Of a DNA stretch of 64,000 nucleotides, positions 57,622 through 64,000 are shown piece by piece. Source of the stretch: Topomyia yanbarensis (Eukaryota; Arthropoda; Insecta; Diptera; Culicidae). A program made the position numbers and the translations under genes. Under the pieces are notes generated by a model, which was not told the DNA's origin, made no database searches, and worked only from the letters and a program-made list of their open reading frames with translations. Position 1 is the first letter of the stretch; every line of letters begins with the position of its first letter. The stretch is from positions 208,447,993 to 208,511,992 of the forward strand of contig NC_080671.1 of NCBI RefSeq assembly GCF_030247195.1, in the 5' to 3' direction.

Positions 57622-59352
57622 CACAGTGGCGGATTTCTTTAAAAACCTGGCCAAAAGTCGAAAATGGTTTTGATTGACCTGCAAATGTACATACCACGTT
57701 TTTTTGGGGCGTAGATTACGATTTTGATGTCAGATTTTCAAAATGGCGGATACAAAATGGCCGACATTTTAATATAAATATTAGTAAATTATCACAAATG
57801 AATGATTTTGATTGTTCTAGTGTATGCCAATAAGGTTTATAATGTATCGAATTTTAAATGGTGTAGTTAAATGATAGAATTTGTTGATTTGCACGCAATA
57901 AGATATTTGGGTGTCTAGATGATGTAGCTTTTATGAGAATTGATGTTATTAGTTATTTCAAACTATGTATGTTGAAATATTATACAACATAGTTATAAAA
58001 CTTTTCAACTCTCTGTACGATTTTTATTCAATTGCTGTCCGATGCACATATTTCTCAAAGAACGAAAAATGGTATTTTTTTAAAATTATAGAAAATAAGC
58101 CGATTCTACGACGAAATGCATGGAGTGAAAATTGACAACAAGTTTGCATGCAAATAGTAGTAACTAAAAATGAATATGACAAAAAAAATGAAAACAAGTG
58201 CAATTAACTAAGATTCATAGTTTTATTTAAATTGTTAGACCGAGGATTTGTACAAAGTTAATTATTACGATGAATTATTATACTTAGTCAGAACATGCTT
58301 GTACCGCTTCCTGGTATAGTTTTGAGCAACCACGTTTTGTTGTCATGCTTGCTGACATACTACGACAGACAACCTTCCGGAGTATTCCTAGTATTCTTTT
58401 GCACTACTCTGCCCTCACTCATTACTGATTTTCGCTCGTAGAATCCAGTCATATATTCCACCTCTAGACTTGGTTTGCTTTGCATGATCAAGCGTCACAG
58501 TTGCCCGGTAAAGTTTAACCATGGTATTCGTAAACGGTTTTTGAAATTTGGAACCTTTGGCGATCACTTCTACTCACCCCGTTGGTTTTTAATATGAATG
58601 ACCAAAATTATTTACGTCTTTTGCGTTCTTACTTTTGATAAGTTTTGAAAAGGTTAATGAATCTCGATGAAATTTTCACCACTTAATACACAATTCTTCC
58701 TGTACAAAATTCAGTATTGTGCGACTCGCTATGACAACCGGAGGTGCAGTAGTAATTAAAAGTACGAGTCTAACTTTTGAACTGAAAATCTTATAATCCA
58801 TCTCCGTCTCCACTTAATCAAAGATTACTCAAAAACGGGCAAATTCGGGCAAGAATTCTATAGTGTTCCAAATGGAGAATTGTTCAAGGAACACACATTG
58901 CCTTGCAACATAGTGGACACACGTGAACAAAAAAGTATTTCAATAATTTTGCAAAAATGTGTGCTGAAACCGTCTGCTACAAAATCGTGAAAGTTATTGA
59001 CATTTTCTATAAACAAACAAAATAATATCTTTTGACATCAATACATTTAAATAAAGTACATACTTTTAGCATAACTTTCCATTATTCCATATTCGAAACC
59101 GGCAGTTTTATCAAAATCCAGCTACATTTGAATAATACTGATATATCGAGCGCTCGATAAAAAAGATGAGCAAAACGCGATGGTTTAAACTGTTTGGATA
59201 TGCCAACACCTCAAATATAGAAATTTTGGAGCGTTTCACTTACAATAGCATGCGGCAGCACCATCTGAAGGACAATGTATGTACTAGAACCCAAAGTACT
59301 AACATGCAATTTTCGGCTTTTGGCCAGGTTTTTAGGCAAATCCGCCACTGTG
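57622..59352. mobile_element. Transib-like non-autonomous element, copy 2
   Basis: CACAGTGGCGGATTTC at the left and the inverse AAATCCGCCACTGTG at the right; similarity extends over about 45 bp (aaaaacctggccaaaag). The 5-bp GC-rich duplication CACCG lies at 57617-57621 and 59353-59357. RSS-heptamer-like ends with a 5-bp duplication are the Transib hallmark. The 1.73-kb interior is AT-rich with no transposase. It is inserted into an older hairpin-type repeat. Confidence 0.78.
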
Positions 59353-59968
59353 CACCGCTGCTTTCCAAGAACCCAACTCAGTTCCATTAAAAATGTTTGC
59401 TTGAAGCAACTAGCCTGAGTTAGTGTCTAAGTTCTCAATCGAAAACTGTAAATTTGTTACGGGGACCTTCACCTGGAATCGGCGAAACTCAAGCAATATT
59501 TGAAAATTTTTTGAGGAAAAACTAAAAAACTTACGAACTTCTGCTTTTGAACTCCTTAAATAAAAAGTGTATAGTCTGCAGACTGTTCTGTAACGAGTCG
59601 TTCACATGGCAAGATGGCGGAAGGGTGAGTCGAATAGATTTATGAATGTTAGTTTTGTTCTTGCGGTCTGATACGATATGCTAGCCAGATTTGCAAGAAA
59701 TGTGTAGTGTTTGATACGGCGAAATGTTTGTTAATGAAACGGACATTGTGTATTATAGCAACATATCTAAATATGAAAAAGAAATTGGCTGCACTGCAAA
59801 CATCGCTAGTCGCATACAGTCAACTGTCATCAATTATTCAGCAGGGCACGAAAACAGCAAGAAAACCAAAAATAAGAAGCCAGTTGTCTCGTCTTGTCTT
59901 AGGCAGCAGCAAAACCACATTAGGCCAAGATCAATTGCGATTTTTTCGATTGCAAGCGGATCCACAAC

Positions 59969-60381
59969 CAGGGGTGCCAACCTTCCAGATTTATCTGGAT
60001 TCTTCCAGATTTTTAAGCGTCGTCCAGACATACAGATTTATGTTTGTCTTATCCAGATTTCAGCAAATTTGTCCAGATTTATCCAGACAATTTGAAAAAT
60101 AACAAAATGAGATATAAGAACCACAACCTTTTTGAGCTACGATTTTGAAAACAAAGATTTTTAGAATAGCTGGAAACACAAACTAGCAAAAAAATTTCGC
60201 TGAAAGCAAATAAATATTGTTGAATTTTTAGTAGCTGAAAATTTCAGAAATCCAAGATGCTGAAAGCTCACAACATCAAATTCAATCTTCAAGCTTTATC
60301 AAAAAAAATTGCCAATCCAGACAATTCCAGACATTTTGGAAAATTATTACAGACTTCTTGGAAAAACACTTGGCATCCCTG
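59969..60381. mobile_element. hAT-type MITE with 8-bp duplication
   Basis: CAGGGGTGCCAACC at the left and TTGGCATCCCTG at the right, with TCCACAAC at 59961-59968 and 60382-60389. The motif tccagattt or its variants repeat many times inside. Overlapping open frames across 59707-60102 span the boundary and are not a gene. Confidence 0.85.
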
Positions 60382-60688
60382 TCCACAACAAGAAAAGGCG
60401 TGGTTGAAGTCTTGTGCATATGTTTTTGTCTTGTCTTGTCAGTTTGTTGGAAACAAAAGAGCTTTACTTTGGCTGATTCAGACCAATAACTGAACGACTT
60501 TCATTTTAAATGTTTGCATCATTCAGTATTCATTACCCGCATGCTGAATTTCGTCATCCCATCAAACCAATTTTCTCTTTAGCGTTTCTAAATTGTAACA
60601 AATTTGATTCGAGGATATTACTTTTATCTTTAAAATAATTGTAATTTTAACGGATTGGATAACAATACTTCTTTAAAAACAATGCCAC

Positions 60689-60983
60689 CAGGGCCGGCGG
60701 AAAGCGTGGGTAGTATGGGTAGTACTACCCACTCGAAAATAACCGTAATTAACCACTCGAAATTTTGAACCATTTCAAAAAAATTAGATGTGCAACGCAT
60801 GTATCTCGCACTAAACACATTTGAAAACATCGATGTACCACAATTCCATTTGCTCAAACGAACGTGATTTATTGTGAATGTAATGTCAGCATGTGCATTG
60901 CGAAAAGGGAAAAAATCCTTACTAATGGACCCCTCACCCTATGCTTTCTACCCACTCGGGCGTAAAGTGTTTCGCCGCCCCTG
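60689..60983. mobile_element. hAT-type MITE, 295 bp
   Basis: CAGGGCCGGCGGAAA at the left and TTTCGCCGCCCCTG at the right, with AATGCCAC at 60681-60688 and 60984-60991. Confidence 0.85.
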
Positions 60984-60991
60984 AATGCCAC

Positions 60992-61375
60992 ATAATGCTA
61001 AACATTTACGATTGACAACTCTCTTGTTCGTTTGAAATGACTGACAGTTAAATTGGAATTCCAAACGAAACATGGCGTCTCTTTGTTATTCTAGTCAAAG
61101 GCCTTAGTATAAAGGTACGCAAAGAGTGTGCAGAAAGTGAAGCCGAAAAAAGTCTACCTATCGAGCAAAATTAGAATCCAACTTTGCTGCAGAGGTATCA
61201 GAGATGGATTGCAATTGTACTTTTTTTGACTTCACTCTTTGCGCAACTGTTCTCTATAGACTGTGATTCTAGTCTCTTTAGGTGCTACAGTGATTTTGTA
61301 CTTTTCATGTGACGTAGTACAGGTTGTAGATCTCGCCAAACGCAACACAAGACAATGTTTGAAAAATGTTGCATG
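60992..61375. other. Non-coding stretch with weak inverted repeat
   Basis: gcaaagagtg near 61117 is inverted as cactctttgc near 61241, possibly another small MITE. No gene is seen. Confidence 0.4.
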
Positions 61376-62221
61376 CCCTCAAAATCTTGATTTATGGTAA
61401 AAAAATTATTTTTCGGGACTTTCGGCATTAACAAAATTTCTCTGCGATCATTTTTCAACCGATTTTAAATTTTTTGAGTGTTCTGGAAAGAGGAAGAAAT
61501 TACGGTATGTTATGTTCTTTTGTCAAAAATACTTTGCAATTTTGGATCAACAATATGAAAACAACCATAATTTTGCGTTTTTTCCATGAGAATTACTCAA
61601 CATTCTTCTAAAGGCGTCTTTGTTTTAATAAAATTTTACAGAGAGCATTCAATTTCGCATCCAACAACCTATTTATCATCAAAGTCGGTTGAAAAATGAC
61701 TGAGTTATTCATTTTTTCTTTTTCCAAATTCGAAACTTGCTCACAAGAACTCTTAAGGGGTTAGTGAGGTGTTGTCTCGCACTATAAGATGCTATAATCA
61801 TGTCTTCCGCTATTTTTTCCAATTTCAAGCTCAAAGGTCACACACATACTTTTGAATGCATATGTAATCGAGCAAAAAAATCAATTTTTTGAAAATTTTA
61901 TGGGACTGTCCTCTTAAAAGTTCATGCGAGCAAGTTTCTAAATTGGAAAAAAATTAATAACTCTGCCATTTTTTAACTGATTTGAGTCATAAATATCTTG
62001 TTGGATGCGAAATTGAATTTTCTCCTTAAATTTCTATTTTAAAGATGCTTCCCAATAAAAACGTAGCGCAGTTTTCATATTTATAATGAGAAATTCGCTA
62101 AATAATAGTTACTTTCATGGTTTAGTCCCAAAACCGCATAGTACTTTTAACAAAAGAAATTTTTTTCGTGTTGAAAATCCTGAAAAATGGTTTTTGGGCT
62201 ATAAATCAAGATTTTGAGGGT
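61376..62221. mobile_element. TIR element with CCCTCAAAATCTTGATTTAT ends
   Basis: CCCTCAAAATCTTGATTTAT at the left and ATAAATCAAGATTTTGAGGG at the right. The interior is AT-rich without a transposase. The I/Loner copy 2 begins right after its right end. Confidence 0.65.
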
Positions 62222-63105
62222 ATTTTATTCAAATTGTTTATTTGATAAGGCAAGTTTGCGTTAGCTTAAAGGTGGCAATCTTGGTTTGTTTTACATTTCA
62301 AATTACTTAAAACTAGGGGATTACATATTGATTTCTATTAAAATTAAACTAAGGAGAATTTATAGCTATGCATACACAAGGTAATATAATTTTCGTAAGA
62401 TTAGAGGGGTCATTTAGTTTTTATGGCAATATGGTTTGAAATTTTTAGCAGGGAGATTATTGAAGCAAATAATTTTTAACTAAGGGGACAGTTTTTATAA
62501 CTATCTTAAAACTAGGAATAACTAGATGGCGTGATTTAATTTTGTAAAGATTCGAGGAGATAATTTAGAGTTATTTTAATGTGGTAGTGGAGTTGGGCAT
62601 TTTCAATGAGATTATATGATATAATAGTTAGAACTAGAAGAGACAGAAAGAGCTAAATTTTGCAGTGGGCTATTTGGTGGACGGGGGGGAGTAGGGGGTG
62701 ATACTTCTAGGTATAAGAGACAGGGGAGTGAGAGTGGACAAAGATGGCAGGGAAGAAAGTAATTAACTTTCAGTTTCAGGCATCGGGCGATCAACGGCAT
62801 AGGATACAGACTCGGGTGGCCTTCATCAGGAAGAATTATGTGCAGGGAGGACGGGTGTTCTTCCTCGAGTCGGCAGGGGTTCCTCCAGATGATTTCGTAG
62901 TACGGCTCAGATGCGGATCGGAAAGAGTTCGAGTTGCGCGTGTGGTTTGGACGTAGATCCCGTGTTTGTTGGCTCATTCGACAGAGATGTTTGGTGTCGC
63001 CTTGGAGTCGCATCAAACCTTCGTGGGTGTATGGTACAGGCGGAAGAAGGCTCTTCTGAGAATGACAAGAAAAAGGGGCCTGTTAAATTTGTATATTGAT
63101 GGTTT

Positions 63106-64000
63106 TTATGAAGGGACATTTAGAGGACATCGCGACTTGCCAGCACATCTCGAACCGGGACGTTGGGTGGTCTTCCTCGGGTCCGGAGGGTGTCCATATC
63201 TGGCGGAACTGTACTCGGTGCACGCCCAGACAATGTGTTCAATATCGTGATAGCCGTCGACACAAGCGCAGATACCACTCACCACGAGCCCAATACGCCG
63301 GAGATGTGCATCCAGCGTGTAATGGTTTGCAATGAGTCGGGACATCACACGAATGAAGTCACGACCCACATCCATCCCCTTGAACCAAGGTTTCGTCGAT
63401 AACTTAGGGACTATTGAATGTAGCCACCCTCCCAGCTCCCCATTGCTCCACGAGGTTTGCCAACTTTCGAGAGTTCTCTGATGAGTAATACTGAAAAATT
63501 CGCTGAAGCAAATTGGTCTTTCAAAAACGTCACCTTCTAGGGCACCCGTCTTAGCTAAGGAGTCCGCCTTCTCATTGCCCGGAATGGAGCAATGAGAAGG
63601 GACCCATACCACAGACTAACGGACATAACACTCCAAAACAAAGCTTCGCCCGCTTTAACGGTCATTTTAAATATATTTGTAGTTGGAACTGTGGCCACAT
63701 TTGAAATTATGGCGCCACTGACATATGAACAAGCATATGGGGGATAGGCCACTCGTGAAAAATTGTTCCCAAACCTGAGGGGTAACCCACCAGTAAATGA
63801 GTGTTTGGGACTGTGAATAAAAGAAGGAGCTAGTGTTCTGGGAAAATTTTCGAATCGATGTTTTTCGAGGGAATTCCCTCGTAGTGTTATGTCTGTTAGT
63901 CTGTGCCCATACCAAGGTAATCTGAAAAGATTTGTCAAATAAAGTACTCAGGAGCTCCCGTATTTTCCCCAAAAAATACGAGGAGTGCTTTCCATGTTTC
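63106..64000 (-). pseudogene. I/Loner-type ORF2 RNase H and C-terminal region, interrupted
   Basis: From the right edge the minus strand reads GKIRELLSTLFDKSFQITLVW. A 296-bp MITE interrupts, and VWVPSHCSIPGNEKADSLAK continues at 63612, so the target duplication encodes the repeated residues. The catalytic Asp of NEKAD is kept. The C-terminal part follows: SWSNGELGGWLHSIVPK, GMDVGRDFIRVMSRL, NHYTLDAHLRRIGL, with a CX1C...H...C-like end (CACVDGYHDIEHIVWAC). A small shift near 63240 changes the last 30 residues relative to the other copy. Upstream domains lie outside the window. Confidence 0.85.
63610..63905. mobile_element. MITE in RNase H region, 7-bp duplication
   Basis: CACAGACTAACGGACATAAC at the left and GTTATGTCTGTTAGTCTGTG at the right, with CCCATAC at 63603-63609 and 63906-63912. 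The I/Loner coding frame is continuous when the MITE and one duplication copy are ignored. Confidence 0.82.

Larger units (their letters stand above)
62222..64000 (-). mobile_element. I/Loner-type retrotransposon, copy 2, 3' part
   Basis: The 3' UTR (62222-63105) matches that of the 38936-45108 element in blocks (gtttatttgataggca, gcgttagctt, cttaaaactag). The RNase H-C-terminal coding part follows on the minus strand and runs past the window edge. A 296-bp MITE is inserted at 63610-63905. Confidence 0.82.

Noticed and set aside
59707..60102. Two overlapping + strand frames of 131 and 123 residues
   Set aside because: They cross the left boundary and 8-bp duplication of a hAT MITE, and their ends come from the tccagattt repeats.

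Overview
The window is eukaryotic, AT-rich and almost entirely non-coding or mobile DNA. It looks like a mosquito genome, most likely culicine (Aedes-like). This rests on the large transposon-filled intron, the density of TA-, TTAA- and 8-bp-TSD MITEs, R1-clade and RNase H-bearing I/Loner-type retrotransposons, and dispersed repeats ending in a 'ttctattgagaaaggc' signature. The species cannot be fixed without a search.

Only one host gene is clear. Two + strand exons (29880-30144 and 53691-53837) encode the conserved C-terminus of an NPDC1/CAB-1-type neuronal membrane protein, joined in phase 0 across a 23.5-kb intron. The earlier exons, with the signal peptide and membrane segment, were not found. 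Everything between the two exons, and nearly everything around them, is repeat.

Left part (1-29 kb). A TIR element (260-843) is followed by two tandem copies of a ~1.2-kb unclassified repeat (1992-5893). The second copy carries a TTA-flanked MITE and a Transib-like element, and its microsatellite is hit by an R1-clade retrotransposon (5.9-17.1 kb). That retrotransposon is itself split by a 5.1-kb TIR element, which holds a hAT MITE, and by a CR1/jockey-like fragment. Next come three decayed tandem histone H3 genes (17.3-19.2 kb, minus strand) with recognisable 3' stem-loops and one TATA-type promoter. Inverted copies of the 1.2-kb repeat follow, with a second, 5'-truncated R1-clade copy inserted (23.4-25.8 kb). 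A minus-strand element with a zinc-finger ORF1 and an endonuclease but no reverse transcriptase lies at 26.5-29.0 kb.

Middle part (30-53.7 kb, the NPDC1 intron). It contains an array of a 15-bp motif (32.5-34.7 kb), a 92-bp-arm TTAA hairpin, several MITEs, and a nearly complete 6.2-kb I/Loner-type retrotransposon with a 16-bp target duplication. A 341-bp (TA)n tract, a 600-bp tandem duplication and a 1.08-kb insertion with a 25-bp target duplication follow.

Right part (53.8-64 kb). After the gene's stop codon come hairpin MITEs, a second Transib-like element, two more hAT MITEs and the 3' part of a second I/Loner copy that runs off the window edge.

No tRNA, rRNA, CRISPR or operon was seen. 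No element here has a complete set of intact genes. The ORF1 at 43472-44809 and the zinc-finger ORF1 at 27482-28873 are the only long open retrotransposon genes. The most unusual content is the H3 pseudogene array, the two Transib-like elements with RSS-like heptamers, and the motif array plus hairpin inside the NPDC1 intron.
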